Source of the DNA: Oscillospiraceae bacterium
GTDB lineage: Bacteria; Bacillota; Clostridia; Oscillospirales; Ruminococcaceae
Reading direction: 5' to 3'
Assembly: GCA_022835495.1 (NCBI GenBank)
Contig: BQOK01000001.1
Coordinates: 2,728,001 to 2,792,000 of the forward strand
DNA: 64,000 nucleotides
In this document: piece by piece, positions 44,399-53,152 of the stretch
Layout: every line of letters starts with the position of its first letter
Numbering within the stretch: the first letter of the stretch is position 1
Made by a program: the position numbers and the translations under genes
Notes under the pieces: model-generated
Told to the model about the DNA's origin: nothing
The model's database searches: none
The model's input: the letters and a program-made list of their open reading frames with translations, nothing else

Positions 44399-45583
44399 TT
44401 ATTTGCCTTTTCGGCGCGCAGCTTTCTGCCGCAAAAACAGAAAAGCCTCCCCGGCCTTGGCCGGGCTCTCGAACCCTCGCTTGGGCACGATCAGGATCAT
44501 GTTGGTCTGGAACAGCAAAAACAGATACTGCCCGTCCTGCCCTGCCTCGGCAAGCTGGGAATAGGGCACATAGCTGCACCGGGCACCGCCTGTGTGGGTA
44601 AAGCCGTTTTGCCCCGCCACCAGCCAGCCCGGCTCGGTCAGGCGCACCGCCTGTTCGCTCTCCACAATGCGGCGCACCGCGCTTTTCAGCACAAAGGGGG
44701 CCCGGCTCAGCGCCGCCGCGCCCATAATCGCCCCCAGCCCCAGCATCATGGCGCTGTAGCCCCAGTCGCCCCGCACACCGCTCAAAACGCCCAGTGCCAG
44801 GCACAACACCGTCATGGCCTGGGTCAGCCGCACCGCGCGCCGGGCGGGCATGACCCCGCGGTTCGCGGCGTATACCGCGCCGAACAATTCCTGGGGCCGC
44901 AGCCGGATGGGCGCAGCAAACACCGCCTGTTCCCCCTGGGGCAGCGGCGGCTGCGGGGGCAGGGGCTCCTCGGGCGCGGGGCTGGCCAGCAATTCCGCCT
45001 GCCGGCGCAGCAGCTCCGCCTTGGCCAGCGCCGCGCACCGCCGGGCCTCATCCGCCGCGCGCCGCATGGCCTCTCTGTCTTCAAACAGCCGGGCGGGCAG
45101 GCCAAAGCTGCGCTTTTTGCCGTGGGTGTACACAAGCACCCCCGCCCCACACACCAGCGCATCGTCGATCACCGAGGGGTCGCTGGCCATCTGGGCGCCG
45201 CCCTGGCACACCAGCAGCTGATCCTCCCGCAGGGCCACATGCCAGGGCCCGAACACCTCCGGCTGCAGGCGCGCCGCCCGCTTAACCGCGCGCCGCGCCA
45301 GGTTCTGCGGCCGGCTGCACCACAGTGCCCAGAACGCCAGCCCCAGCATAACCAGCGCCAAAACGCCATACACCAGCAAAATACCCGCGTGCCACGCATG
45401 GCCCCCCTGCCCAAAGCCGTGGGGGCGGCCCAGCCGCACGCCCTGCATCGCCAGCCAAAAGGCAAATACGGCGCTCAAGGCCGCCACCACCCGCAGCAGC
45501 ACGCCCGAAACGCGGCTGCGCCGGTACTGCTCGGCGGCAAAGGCCTGCATGTCCTCTTTTGTATATGTATAATCCCATTCCAT
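44399..45583 (-). CDS. YcxB-like membrane protein
   Basis: A 394-residue protein with two pairs of hydrophobic helices (about 27-45 and 62-84, then about 244-262 and 264-280). Each pair is followed by a beta-rich cytoplasmic lobe. The last lobe, with SYVPYSQLAEAGQDGQYLFLLF then NMILIVPKRGF, matches the YcxB C-terminal domain (small PH-like fold). The first lobe is a divergent copy, so the protein looks like a tandem of YcxB units. The middle Pro/Glu-rich linker is low complexity. It lies downstream of the PLP lyase gene in the murD operon. Function unknown. Confidence 0.75.
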   Translation of the reverse strand: MEWDYTYTKEDMQAFAAEQYRRSRVSGVLLRVVAALSAVFAFWLAMQGVRLGRPHGFGQGGHAWHAGILLVYGVLALVMLGLAFWALWCSRPQNLARRAVKRAARLQPEVFGPWHVALREDQLLVCQGGAQMASDPSVIDDALVCGAGVLVYTHGKKRSFGLPARLFEDREAMRRAADEARRCAALAKAELLRRQAELLASPAPEEPLPPQPPLPQGEQAVFAAPIRLRPQELFGAVYAANRGVMPARRAVRLTQAMTVLCLALGVLSGVRGDWGYSAMMLGLGAIMGAAALSRAPFVLKSAVRRIVESEQAVRLTEPGWLVAGQNGFTHTGGARCSYVPYSQLAEAGQDGQYLFLLFQTNMILIVPKRGFESPAKAGEAFLFLRQKAARRKGK

Positions 45584-45645
45584 GGCCGTAGCTCCTTTTC
45601 CCTCAGCAGGAATCCCCCGCGCTAAACGCCGCGGGCCGGGCCTGC

Positions 45646-46911
45646 TCACAGTTCCTTTTCAAACGCCTTCTGCGCAGCCAGCAGCACCCCCGCACGGCTG
45701 GCTGCAAAATTCAGGCCGCCCTGCAGGTACACGGTATAAGGCGCGCGCATGGGCCCGTCGCACGAGAGCTCGATGCTGCTGCCCTCGGTAAACGCGCCCG
45801 CCGCCATAATCACCTCGTCGGCATAGCCCGCCATGGCGTAGGGCTCGGGCCGCACAAAGCTGTCCACCGGGCTGCCCTGCTGGATCCCCTGGCAGAACGC
45901 CACCAGCGCCTCGGGGCTGCCCGCCTCAAAGCTGGTAATGATGTCGTTCCGGGGCGCGGTATAGCGGGGTGTGGGCTCCTTGCCCAGCAGCTCCAAAAGG
46001 CAGCTGGAATAGATGCTGGTCTTCACCGCCTCGGCGGTGACCCCCGGCGCATAGTAAAGCCCCAGATACAGCTGGCGCAGGGTGTCCAGGGTGCAGCCCA
46101 GCTCCCGGCCGGTGCCGGGGGCGGTGAGCCGGTGGCCGCAGCGTTCCACCAAATCCGCCCGGCCCGCAATGTAGCCGCCGGTGGGTGCAATGCCGCCGCC
46201 CCCGTTTTTGATCAGGCTGCCCACCATCAGGTCGGCCCCCACGCTCACCGGCTCGGCGGTCTGGGTAAATTCGCCGTAGCAGTTGTCCACCATTACCAGG
46301 ATTCCGGGGTTCGCCTGTTTTGCGGTGCGCGCCACCCTGCCGATGGTTTCCAGGTCAAAGGCCGCCCGGCTGGAATAGCCGCGGCTGCGCTGGATGTGGC
46401 ACACCCTGGCCTCTCTCGCCTTCTGCGCGATCAGTTCATAGTCCGGCACGCCGCCCTCTCTCAGCGGGGCTTCGTCGTATTTCACTCCAAATTCGGCAAG
46501 GCTGCCGCAGCCCTTCCCCGCGCCGTCGATGCCAATGACCCCTTCCAGCGTGTCGTAGGGGCGGCCGGTGGCGGCCAGCAGGGTGTCGCCCGCCCGCAGC
46601 AGGCCGAACAGGGCCACCGTCAGGGCATGCGTGCCCGACAAAAAGTGCGGGCGGCACAGCGCGTCCTCCGCGCCCACCGCCTGGGCGAACACCCGATCCA
46701 GCTTGTCGCGGCCCGCGTCGTCGTACCCGTAGCCGGTGGTCCCCGCCAAATGGGTGGCGGCCACCCGGTTTTCGGTAAAGGCTTTCAGCATTTTGACCTG
46801 GTTGTAATCCCGGATGGCGTCGATCTTTTCAAACTCCGGGCGGCAAAGCCCCATGGCTTTTTGGTCCAGCTCCAGCAGCCGGGCAGAGAAATCATAAAAT
46901 TGTTCCAGCAT
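45646..46911 (-). CDS. Methionine gamma-lyase family PLP enzyme (aluminum-resistance-like)
   Basis: A 421-residue pyridoxal-phosphate enzyme of the Cys/Met-metabolism fold. It opens with a helix (FYDFSARLLEL), then ATTGYGYDDAGRD; the FLSGTHALTVALFGLLRAGD segment holds the cofactor-phosphate loop. The Schiff-base lysine probably lies near VGSLIKNGGGGI. The family is annotated as methionine gamma-lyase-like or aluminum resistance protein; actual reactions are uncertain. It is co-oriented with murD and the GNAT gene. Confidence 0.88.
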   Translation of the reverse strand: MLEQFYDFSARLLELDQKAMGLCRPEFEKIDAIRDYNQVKMLKAFTENRVAATHLAGTTGYGYDDAGRDKLDRVFAQAVGAEDALCRPHFLSGTHALTVALFGLLRAGDTLLAATGRPYDTLEGVIGIDGAGKGCGSLAEFGVKYDEAPLREGGVPDYELIAQKAREARVCHIQRSRGYSSRAAFDLETIGRVARTAKQANPGILVMVDNCYGEFTQTAEPVSVGADLMVGSLIKNGGGGIAPTGGYIAGRADLVERCGHRLTAPGTGRELGCTLDTLRQLYLGLYYAPGVTAEAVKTSIYSSCLLELLGKEPTPRYTAPRNDIITSFEAGSPEALVAFCQGIQQGSPVDSFVRPEPYAMAGYADEVIMAAGAFTEGSSIELSCDGPMRAPYTVYLQGGLNFAASRAGVLLAAQKAFEKEL

Positions 46912-46983
46912 TTTTTATTCCTTTTCTTCTCTTATGTTCTGTTTTTTTGTTTTGCAGGGGAAAGGCTTGTGGAAAGGGCCGCG

Positions 46984-47763
46984 TCACGGCGCTTTCGGGC
47001 GCCAGCACACCGCGCTGCCCCGTTTTTCAAGGCCCAGGGCCTGGTAAAACCGCTCGCGCCCGGGCGCGCACAAAAGGCTCACCCCCAGGCCCTGCTGCGC
47101 CAAATAATTTGCAAGGCCCGCCACCAGCCAGCGCCCCGCGCCTTTATGGCGAAGCTTCTCCTCGGTCTCCACCGCGGCCAGGCAGGCCTGGCCGCCCCAC
47201 ATCGCATAAGCGCCTGCGGTGGCCGCCAGGCAGCCCTCAAAGCGGGCGGCCCAAATGCAGGCCAGTCCCCGGTTCTTCATTGCACAGGCGTCGGCATAAA
47301 AATTATCCCGCGCCTGTGCGCCCGCTTCTCCCAGCTCCCGCCCGCGGGCCAGCAGGTCCGCCACCTCCCACAGGGAGGGCTCGGTTTCCAGGCAAAACCC
47401 CGCGGGCGCGGGCGGCTGGGGCAGCCTCCCGCCGGGGGCAAGGCCAAAAACGGCAAGCTCCCGCGCAGGCTGCCAGTCCCGGGGCGGCGCGCCCTGTTCC
47501 ATGCGCAGCTCGCGCACCTTCAGCATCTCCAGCAGCAGGGCCAGCTCCTCCGGGTCGGCCCGGCCCGCCAGCTGTGCCGCCGCCCCCCGCACCGCCAGTG
47601 CAAAAGGCTCTGCACCCTCCCCGCCGGTAAAAAAGCGCCAGCCGGAAGCAGGCAGGCCGGCAAAGGCGGCGCAGCGCGCCCCCAGGCTGCAGGCCGTGGG
47701 GCCGCCCCCCAGGGCAGCCCGGTACCGCCGCGCGGCCCCAGGCCCCTTTACGGCACAGATCAC
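46984..47763 (-). CDS. GNAT-family acetyltransferase
   Basis: A 259-residue protein. The C-terminal 110 residues carry a GNAT fold: LACIWAARFEGCLAATAGAYAM strands, the acetyl-CoA loop VETEEKLRHKGAGRWLV, and the FYQALGLEKRG terminal strand. The N-terminal half is alpha-rich and of unknown role, making the enzyme longer than a minimal GNAT. The start overlaps the end of murD by four bases (ATGA), so the two are coupled. Substrate unknown; the coupling with murD suggests an envelope precursor, but that is speculative. Confidence 0.85.
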   Translation of the reverse strand: MICAVKGPGAARRYRAALGGGPTACSLGARCAAFAGLPASGWRFFTGGEGAEPFALAVRGAAAQLAGRADPEELALLLEMLKVRELRMEQGAPPRDWQPARELAVFGLAPGGRLPQPPAPAGFCLETEPSLWEVADLLARGRELGEAGAQARDNFYADACAMKNRGLACIWAARFEGCLAATAGAYAMWGGQACLAAVETEEKLRHKGAGRWLVAGLANYLAQQGLGVSLLCAPGRERFYQALGLEKRGSAVCWRPKAP

Positions 47764-49151
47764 AGCGCGTTCACCAGCTCTTTGTAATGGCGGCCCCGCA
47801 CCTCGAAATTGGGGTAAAGGTCAAAGCTGGCGGAGGCGGGCGAAAGGCTCACGATGTCGCCGGGCTTTGCCGCCGCCCGGGCCAGCGCCACCGCCCCGGC
47901 CATGTCCTGCGCGTGCTCGATCACAAGGCCGCTGGCCGCAAAACCCGGGCAGGCCCGCACGGCCGCCTCGATCTTGGGGCCGGTCTGGCCCATCAGCACC
48001 AGCACCTTCACATGCTCCAGCAGCTCGGGGGCCAGGGGCTCATAGGGGATATTTTTGTCGTATCCTCCGGCGATCACGATGATCTTCTGCCCAAAGCTGC
48101 GCAGGCCGGCAATGGTGCGGGTGGGGCTGGAGGCGATGGAATCGTTGTACCACTGCACCCCGTCCAGGGTGCGCACCGGCTCAATGCGGTGCTCCACCCC
48201 GGCAAAGCTGCCGCCCACGCGCCGCATGGCCTCCACCGGAACCCTGCCCCACACGGCCGCAATGGCCGCCAGCAGGTTTTCGATGTTGTGCAGCCCCCGC
48301 AGCTTTACCTCGCCCTGCGCCAGCACCGGGGTCACCGCGCCGCCCTCGGCCATGCACAGCATGCCGTCCGCCCGCAAAAACGCGCCGTTGTCGGTCTCGC
48401 GCAGGCGGGTGAACCAGCATTGGCTGCCCCTGCAGTCCGCCTGCATGGCGCGGGTAACCTCGTTCTCATACCCCAGCACCGCCCGGCAGCCCTCCTCCTG
48501 CCACAGCAGGATGTTGCGCTTTGCGTCGATGTATTCCTGCATGTTCTTGTGGTGGTCCAGGTGGTTCGGGGTCACGTTGGTCACCACCGCCACCCGCGGG
48601 CTGCAGCGCATGCTGATCAGCTGAAAGCTCGAAAGCTCCACCACCGCCTCGTCCTCCGGCCGCACCTGGGCCAAAATGGGCAGCAGCGCCCGGCCGATGT
48701 TCCCGCCCAGGTGCACGGTGCGCCCCGCCGCCTCGAACATGGCGGCAATCAGGCTGGTGGTGGTGGTCTTGCCGTCCGAACCGGTCACCGCCGTGATCTC
48801 ACAGGGGCAATACTCAAAAAACAGCTCCATCTCGCTGGTCACCAGCGCCCCGGCGGCTTTTGCGGCCTGCAATTCCGGGGTATAATACTCAAAGCCGGGG
48901 GTTCGCAGGATCATATCCTGGCCGGCAAGGCCCGCCAGGTATCCCTCCCCCAGCGACAGGTTCACCCCCAGCTCCCGCAGTTCGCCGGCATAATCGCCAA
49001 ATTCCTCCAGCTGCTTTTTGTCGCACAGGGTCACTGCCGCGCCCATCCCGCAAAACTGGCGCAGCAGCGTTTTGTGGCTCACCCCCGCGCCGATGAACGC
49101 GACCTTTTTCCCCTTCACCGCGGCTGCGAGCCGCTGCTGATCCTCCTGCAT
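47760..49151 (-). CDS. murD: UDP-N-acetylmuramoyl-L-alanine:D-glutamate ligase
   Basis: A 463-residue Mur ligase that adds D-glutamate to the peptidoglycan precursor in the cytoplasm. It contains a Rossmann-like N-terminal domain (VAFIGAGVSHKT), an ATP loop TGSDGKTTTTSL, the central NVTPNHLDHHKNMQEYIDAKRNI and the domain-3 region NDSIASSPT. The start at 49151 (MQEDQQRL) precedes the first strand; an upstream extension to 49238 has no similarity. The gene leads a minus-strand operon with GNAT, PLP lyase and YcxB genes. Confidence 0.93.
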   Translation of the reverse strand: MQEDQQRLAAAVKGKKVAFIGAGVSHKTLLRQFCGMGAAVTLCDKKQLEEFGDYAGELRELGVNLSLGEGYLAGLAGQDMILRTPGFEYYTPELQAAKAAGALVTSEMELFFEYCPCEITAVTGSDGKTTTTSLIAAMFEAAGRTVHLGGNIGRALLPILAQVRPEDEAVVELSSFQLISMRCSPRVAVVTNVTPNHLDHHKNMQEYIDAKRNILLWQEEGCRAVLGYENEVTRAMQADCRGSQCWFTRLRETDNGAFLRADGMLCMAEGGAVTPVLAQGEVKLRGLHNIENLLAAIAAVWGRVPVEAMRRVGGSFAGVEHRIEPVRTLDGVQWYNDSIASSPTRTIAGLRSFGQKIIVIAGGYDKNIPYEPLAPELLEHVKVLVLMGQTGPKIEAAVRACPGFAASGLVIEHAQDMAGAVALARAAAKPGDIVSLSPASASFDLYPNFEVRGRHYKELVNAL

Positions 49152-49246
49152 GCTATCCCGGCCTTTCCTGCTTACTTGGGCAGCGCCCGGCCCGCATCCT
49201 GCCAAAATGGGCAGAATGCGGGCGAATTTAAAAATCACTGCCCTTT

Positions 49247-49275
49247 ATTATAGTCAGTTTTTAGGGCTTTCGCAA
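49247..49275 (-). promoter_or_regulatory. Promoter of the murD operon
   Basis: On the minus strand TTGCGA (49275-49270), 17-base spacer, TATAAT (49252-49247), about 95 bases upstream of the murD start. Confidence 0.75.
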
Positions 49276-49476
49276 CAAAACCGGCCGCAGATCGGCAAAC
49301 ATTTGTTCTGGCGCACGGTTTCGGCGCATAAGCGCCGCTGCCGGCCGCGCCGCGCAGGGCAAAGCGGCTCTGTTTTCACCTTTTACGGGCGGTCTTGTGC
49401 ATTCTGTTTGTTTTTTTCACATTTTTTTAGGTCAGTTTACAAGGAACTACACGCAGACCGTGAAACGGGCTGCTGA

Positions 49477-49590
49477 CAACAAACGGCGCTATGCTCCCGG
49501 CTGGGTGCATAGCACCTGTTTGTTGCGGGGGTTTCCAAAGGGGGCAGCGCCCCATTTGGCACACGACTTTGCGGAGCAAAGTGTAGTGTG
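49477..49590. repeat. Two hairpins near the left end of the mobile element
   Basis: One imperfect hairpin pairs CAACAAAC (49477-49484) with GTTTGTTG (49519-49526), with GCTATGC/GCATAGC inside it. A second pairs CACAC-g-ACTTTGC (49560-49572) with GCAAAGT-gta-GTGTG (49576-49590). The 49440-50170 region has no convincing gene; these may belong to the recombination or transfer apparatus. Confidence 0.5.
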
Positions 49591-50000
49591 TTATACGCTC
49601 TGTCGGCGTTGCCCTGAAAATACCGTTGCCGCCGGGGAGGGCAAGGGCATTTGACGCGGCAGGAAAGCAGGGCTTTGTTTGGGGCTGGTAAGCCGGAAAC
49701 AAAGGGCTGATTTCAGCAGCAGACAGGGCGTATTATGAAAGCCCCCGTCCCTCGTCCTCCGCCCCCGGCCTATGGGACAAAAAGTCCCAAAGCTCTGGAC
49801 ACCGTGACCAGATGTGTGGCCACACTCCGGGAAAAGTAGCAGGACGGCAGGAAACCGTCAAGGCTGAAATGAATGGGCTGACGCCCGGCCTTGACCGTTC
49901 CCCGCCGCCCCGCTGGATGGGTGGACAAGGTGGCCAATCCCTAAAAGTGTTTGGCCGCACTCGTTCATTTTGGGGCCTTTCTTCTCCCAAAATTGAAATG

Positions 50001-50031
50001 GGCGGGAAAGCCCTAAAATGGCTTTCCCGCC
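50001..50031. repeat. 12-base-pair inverted repeat
   Basis: GGCGGGAAAGCC (50001-50012) pairs perfectly with GGCTTTCCCGCC (50020-50031) around CTAAAAT. No T-tract follows, so a terminator is unlikely. It precedes the long nested hairpin at 50044-50126. Confidence 0.6.
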
Positions 50032-50043
50032 TTGATTACCCAT

Positions 50044-50126
50044 TAGCAAAGACGGGCGAGACTGTCAACGGCGGCGCTGAAAGCGCCGTTCATCTTGACC
50101 GTTGACTGGCTCGCCTGGCTTTGCTA
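50044..50126. repeat. 83-base nested hairpin, possible structured RNA or DNA processing site
   Basis: Four consecutive perfect stems nest about one centre: TAGCAAAG (50044-50051) with CTTTGCTA (50119-50126), GGCGAG (50055-50060) with CTCGCC (50110-50115), GTCAACGG (50064-50071) with CCGTTGAC (50099-50106), and GGCGCT (50073-50078) with AGCGCC (50082-50087). Three-base symmetrical internal loops (ACG/TGG and ACT/TGG) separate the first three. There is no T-tail. It might be an origin, an oriT or an RNA. Confidence 0.7.
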
Positions 50127-50175
50127 CTGCCCGTAAGAGATGGAAAAACAAGATGGAAAACAAGGTTAAAAATGG

Positions 50176-50205
50176 TTGACAAGTCTATCGGATGTGTGTT
50201 ATACT
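50176..50205 (+). promoter_or_regulatory. Promoter of the MFS exporter leader
   Basis: TTGACA (50176-50181), 18-base spacer, TATACT (50200-50205), about 275 bases before the exporter start. The long transcribed leader suggests regulation. Confidence 0.8.
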
Positions 50206-50291
50206 GTGCGACAGTTTGAGATTGGAAGGAGGCTTACGTGTGTTAATTTGTGTACGCTAATAAGCAATAAAAAGTAGAAGTACCTTTCCAC

Positions 50292-50336
50292 ATGATGGTG
50301 GGCTTTTTTTGCGTGCGTATGCAAAGGAACACGTAG
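50292..50336 (+). CDS. Candidate leader peptide of the MFS exporter
   Basis: A 14-codon frame MMVGFFCVRMQRNT lies in the exporter leader, before the terminator at 50395-50434. Leader peptides of this size drive ribosome-dependent induction of some tetracycline and macrolide resistance genes. The upstream ribosome site is weak, so translation is uncertain. Confidence 0.35.
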   Translation: MMVGFFCVRMQRNT

Positions 50337-50394
50337 GTTTGACACGAGCAGTCTTTGAACTGTATCGTGGTGTTTTTTCGTGCTTTGTTGTTAT

Positions 50395-50434
50395 GCAGGC
50401 GTCTGCCCTCTCTGTGGGACAACGCCTGCTTTTT
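50395..50434 (+). terminator. Attenuator terminator in the MFS exporter leader
   Basis: GCAGGCGT (50395-50402) pairs with ACGCCTGC (50422-50429) and is followed by TTTTTA, 46 bases before the exporter start. Termination here would silence the exporter unless the leader refolds, a typical attenuation arrangement for resistance genes. Confidence 0.72.
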
Positions 50435-50480
50435 ATTGCAGAAACAAAGGAACAATGCAATAAAAAAGGAGGTTCGCATT

Positions 50481-51701
50481 ATGACCCAAAACAACAATTC
50501 ATGGAGAAAAACTTATTTTACACTTCTTGCCGGACAAGCAATATCCTTTATTAGCAGCGGTATTTTGCAAATGGCCATTATCTTTTATTTGGTTGCGAAA
50601 ACTAATTCTGCAATCATATTGACGGCGGCAACACTGATTGGATTTTTGCCGCAAGCCTGTTTAGGCCCGTTTGCAGGTGCTTTTGTTGACCGGCACAGCC
50701 GTAAAAGCGTAATGATTGGTGCGGATTTGATAATTGCCGCCGCTGGCGGTATTCTGGCGCTGGTGGCGTTTTACATGGAATTGCCCGTATGGTCTATTAT
50801 GGTTGTCCTGTTAATCCGAAGTGCGGGAACTGCTTTTCATTCTCCAGCATTCAGCGCAGCAACACCTATGATTGTGCCAAAAGAGGAACTTACAAAATGC
50901 GCTGGTTACACGCAGACCATGCAAGCAGTAAGTGCGATTATCAGTCCAGCTGCCGCAGCGTTTTTATATGCTGTTTGGCCTCTTAATGCAATTATATTGT
51001 TAGATATTGTGGGTGCAATCCTTGCCTGTGTGACTGTTGCGATTTCGTCCATACCAACGCCTGAACTATGTCCAGAAACGAAAAGACAACAGTTTTTACA
51101 GGATATGAAAGAGGGGTATGTGGTATTAAAGCAAAACAGGGGCCTCTTTGCTCTGCTCTGGATTGGTGTAATTTATATGTTCTTTTATATGCCAATCAGT
51201 ACGCTTTTTCCTCTCATCTGTATGTCATACTTCAAAGGAACACCGGCCCATGCCTCTGCCGCTGAAATTGCTTTTGCGGTTGGTATGCTGCTTGGCGGAG
51301 TCATTCTGAGCATTTGGGGCGGTTTTAAGAAACGGCGGTACACCATCGGTCTTTCCGTTCTCCTGATGGGCGTTAGCAATATGCTCTCCGGGCTTTTGCC
51401 GCCAGACGCATTTCTTGTCTTTGTTGTGTGCTGTACTGTTATGGGAATTTCCGCTCCATTTTACGGTGTGCAAAATGCGATTTTTCAAGAAACGGTCAAA
51501 CCAGAATATCTGGGGAGAGTTTTTTCTCTACTGACAAGCGCCGCTTCCCTCGCCATGCCGTTTGGCCTTGTCATTTCCGGGCCTCTGGCGGAGCGGCTGG
51601 GAGTTGAGAAATGGTTTGTCATTTGCGGAATTGGCATTATCATCGTTGCGCTTGCCGTATTTTTACTACCCGGTTTGAGAGAGATTGACAATACGCAATA
51701 A
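50481..51701 (+). CDS. MFS drug efflux protein of the Mef/Tet(40)-like group
   Basis: A 406-residue major facilitator with 12 helices. Its opening (YFTLLAGQAISFISSGILQMAIIFYL) and motif A (GAFVDRHSRKSVMIGADLIIAA) align with memory of macrolide exporter Mef(A) and the TetA(P)/Tet(40) tetracycline pumps. It probably exports an antibiotic with proton counterflow. AGGAGG precedes the ATG at 50481; a longer frame from 50355 overlaps the attenuator and is not credible. It is the only evident cargo gene of the element. Substrate class (macrolide or tetracycline) needs database comparison. Confidence 0.88.
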   Translation: MTQNNNSWRKTYFTLLAGQAISFISSGILQMAIIFYLVAKTNSAIILTAATLIGFLPQACLGPFAGAFVDRHSRKSVMIGADLIIAAAGGILALVAFYMELPVWSIMVVLLIRSAGTAFHSPAFSAATPMIVPKEELTKCAGYTQTMQAVSAIISPAAAAFLYAVWPLNAIILLDIVGAILACVTVAISSIPTPELCPETKRQQFLQDMKEGYVVLKQNRGLFALLWIGVIYMFFYMPISTLFPLICMSYFKGTPAHASAAEIAFAVGMLLGGVILSIWGGFKKRRYTIGLSVLLMGVSNMLSGLLPPDAFLVFVVCCTVMGISAPFYGVQNAIFQETVKPEYLGRVFSLLTSAASLAMPFGLVISGPLAERLGVEKWFVICGIGIIIVALAVFLLPGLREIDNTQ

Positions 51702-51781
51702 TCAACTGCACCTTTTTCTATTACTAAACAAAATGCCTGGATGGTGGTTCTGAAAAACCAGAACCGCCGTTCAGGCATTTT

Positions 51782-52582
51782 TTATCTTCGTCCTCTCTGC
51801 GGTTTTGGATTCTTCAGCAAGTCGGATTTTTCCGCAATCTTTTTCAGCCACTTCCGTTCTTCTACTGACAGCTTCCTAAAATTCAGCTTGAGCCGTTTGC
51901 AGATAAACGCCAAGTACGCTTGTTCCGTGTCGCTGTCCTGGCTGACGATTTCACCAGCAGTTTCCAGCATTTCTTTTAGCGGGTTATCCTCTGGGACGCT
52001 GAAAAAATCGTCCTTGTGTGTTTCCCGCAGAGCAAGGGCAATCCCGTTTATGTCCCGTTGTATCACATAGCGGCAAAACTCGTCCTCATCAATATGGGCG
52101 GTGATAAGCTGTCTTAACTGCGTATCACTCATGCCAGGATTATGCTTTTTTATAACAGTTGCGCTCATCGTGTCCACTATGGCGTTTGCACCCTGCGCCT
52201 GTTTCAGTGCCGTTCCGTTCACATAGATTTCAAGGTCAGCCATCAGCCGGGGGAAATCCGGGTGCGCCGCCAGCTCACACAGCAGGGTATTGTCTATCCT
52301 CCCGCTTTTCAGCAGGTCAATCATTTCATCACTCAAACGCAGGTCTGCAAGATCGGCGTTTGGGTGATTTTTCATTTCAGACAGCCCCAGCAGATAATCA
52401 GCGGTCACACCGTAAAACTTCGCCAGCCGGATAAGGGCATAGTGGCTGATGTCCTTGAAGTCTTCCGTTTCGTAACTGCCCAGCGCAGACTTGGAAAGCC
52501 CGGTCTGCTCCGCAAGCTGCCCCAGCGTCAAGCCACGCTCCACACGTAGGTCTTTTAATCGCTCTTGTATGGATAAAGACAT
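51782..52582 (-). CDS. XRE-family regulator of the mobile element
   Basis: A 266-residue protein. Residues 1-65 are a Cro/CI-type helix-turn-helix (LRVERGLTLGQLAEQTGLSKSALGSYE) followed by FYGVTADYLLGLSE. The remaining 200 residues are helical with no recognised domain. AAGGAGGG positions the ATG at 52582 rather than the GTG six bases upstream. It is convergent with the exporter gene and probably controls element functions; a 14-base perfect inverted repeat at 52616-52652 lies just upstream of its start and could be its operator. Confidence 0.88.
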   Translation of the reverse strand: MSLSIQERLKDLRVERGLTLGQLAEQTGLSKSALGSYETEDFKDISHYALIRLAKFYGVTADYLLGLSEMKNHPNADLADLRLSDEMIDLLKSGRIDNTLLCELAAHPDFPRLMADLEIYVNGTALKQAQGANAIVDTMSATVIKKHNPGMSDTQLRQLITAHIDEDEFCRYVIQRDINGIALALRETHKDDFFSVPEDNPLKEMLETAGEIVSQDSDTEQAYLAFICKRLKLNFRKLSVEERKWLKKIAEKSDLLKNPKPQRGRR

Positions 52583-52615
52583 ATTCACCCTCCTTGCTAG
52601 CTCAACGAAAGAGAA

Positions 52616-52652
52616 GCCGTTATGCTATGTACTATGCTCATAGCATAACGGC
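52616..52652. promoter_or_regulatory. 14-base perfect inverted repeat upstream of the XRE gene
   Basis: GCCGTTATGCTATG (52616-52629) pairs perfectly with CATAGCATAACGGC (52639-52652) around nine bases. It lies between the 87-residue gene and the XRE gene, both on the minus strand. It lacks a T-tail, so an operator for the XRE protein is more likely than a terminator. Confidence 0.65.
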
Positions 52653-52660
52653 ATAGGCAT

Positions 52661-52924
52661 TTACAGTTTTATTTTACCATTTGCTACATCTTCACGAAAT
52701 TTATCAACAAGCTTCGCTGTCAGCTTGGATTTACCGTAGTGTTCAAGTACAAAAGTACGATAACTTTTTCCATCTACAAGCACATCACTTTTTCTGGTCA
52801 ACAACCAATTTCCGTTACCTCCTCCCTGTTCTCTAATATTCCAGTCTTTCCCATATCTTTTATAGATTTCATCTTTTTTACCTTGAACAGACATTGATTC
52901 GCTTGGAATATAAACAATTTGCAT
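52661..52924 (-). CDS. Small hypothetical protein of the mobile element
   Basis: An 87-residue basic protein not assigned to a family. It has Lys/Arg clusters, a GGGNGNWLL turn near 34-42 and a FREDVANGKIKL C-terminus. AAAGGAGGAG precedes the ATG at a good distance, which makes it a real gene. It lies upstream of the XRE gene in the same direction. I cannot assign a function. Confidence 0.72.
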   Translation of the reverse strand: MQIVYIPSESMSVQGKKDEIYKRYGKDWNIREQGGGNGNWLLTRKSDVLVDGKSYRTFVLEHYGKSKLTAKLVDKFREDVANGKIKL

Positions 52925-53152
52925 AATAGCTCCTCCTTTATTTTGTGCAAGAAGACCAGAAACCTGAATTTGTCTTTTATCTTTTTTTGATTATATCACA
53001 AATCCGAGAGCGTGGAAATAGGGAGTTTTTCAGGCTGATTTCCTACCTCTTGGATATACGGCACAGGCGGTCAAAAAGGTGTAGACTTGGGATAGTTCAT
53101 CGATGGACAAGCACCTTGGAAACAGAACACGCCAAAGAAAACGGAGGGACGC

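Noticed and set aside
49812-50105. 97-codon frame near the left end of the mobile element
   Set aside because: No ribosome site or recognisable domain, it runs into the structured 50001-50126 region, and an overlapping frame exists on the other strand. Not annotated as a gene.
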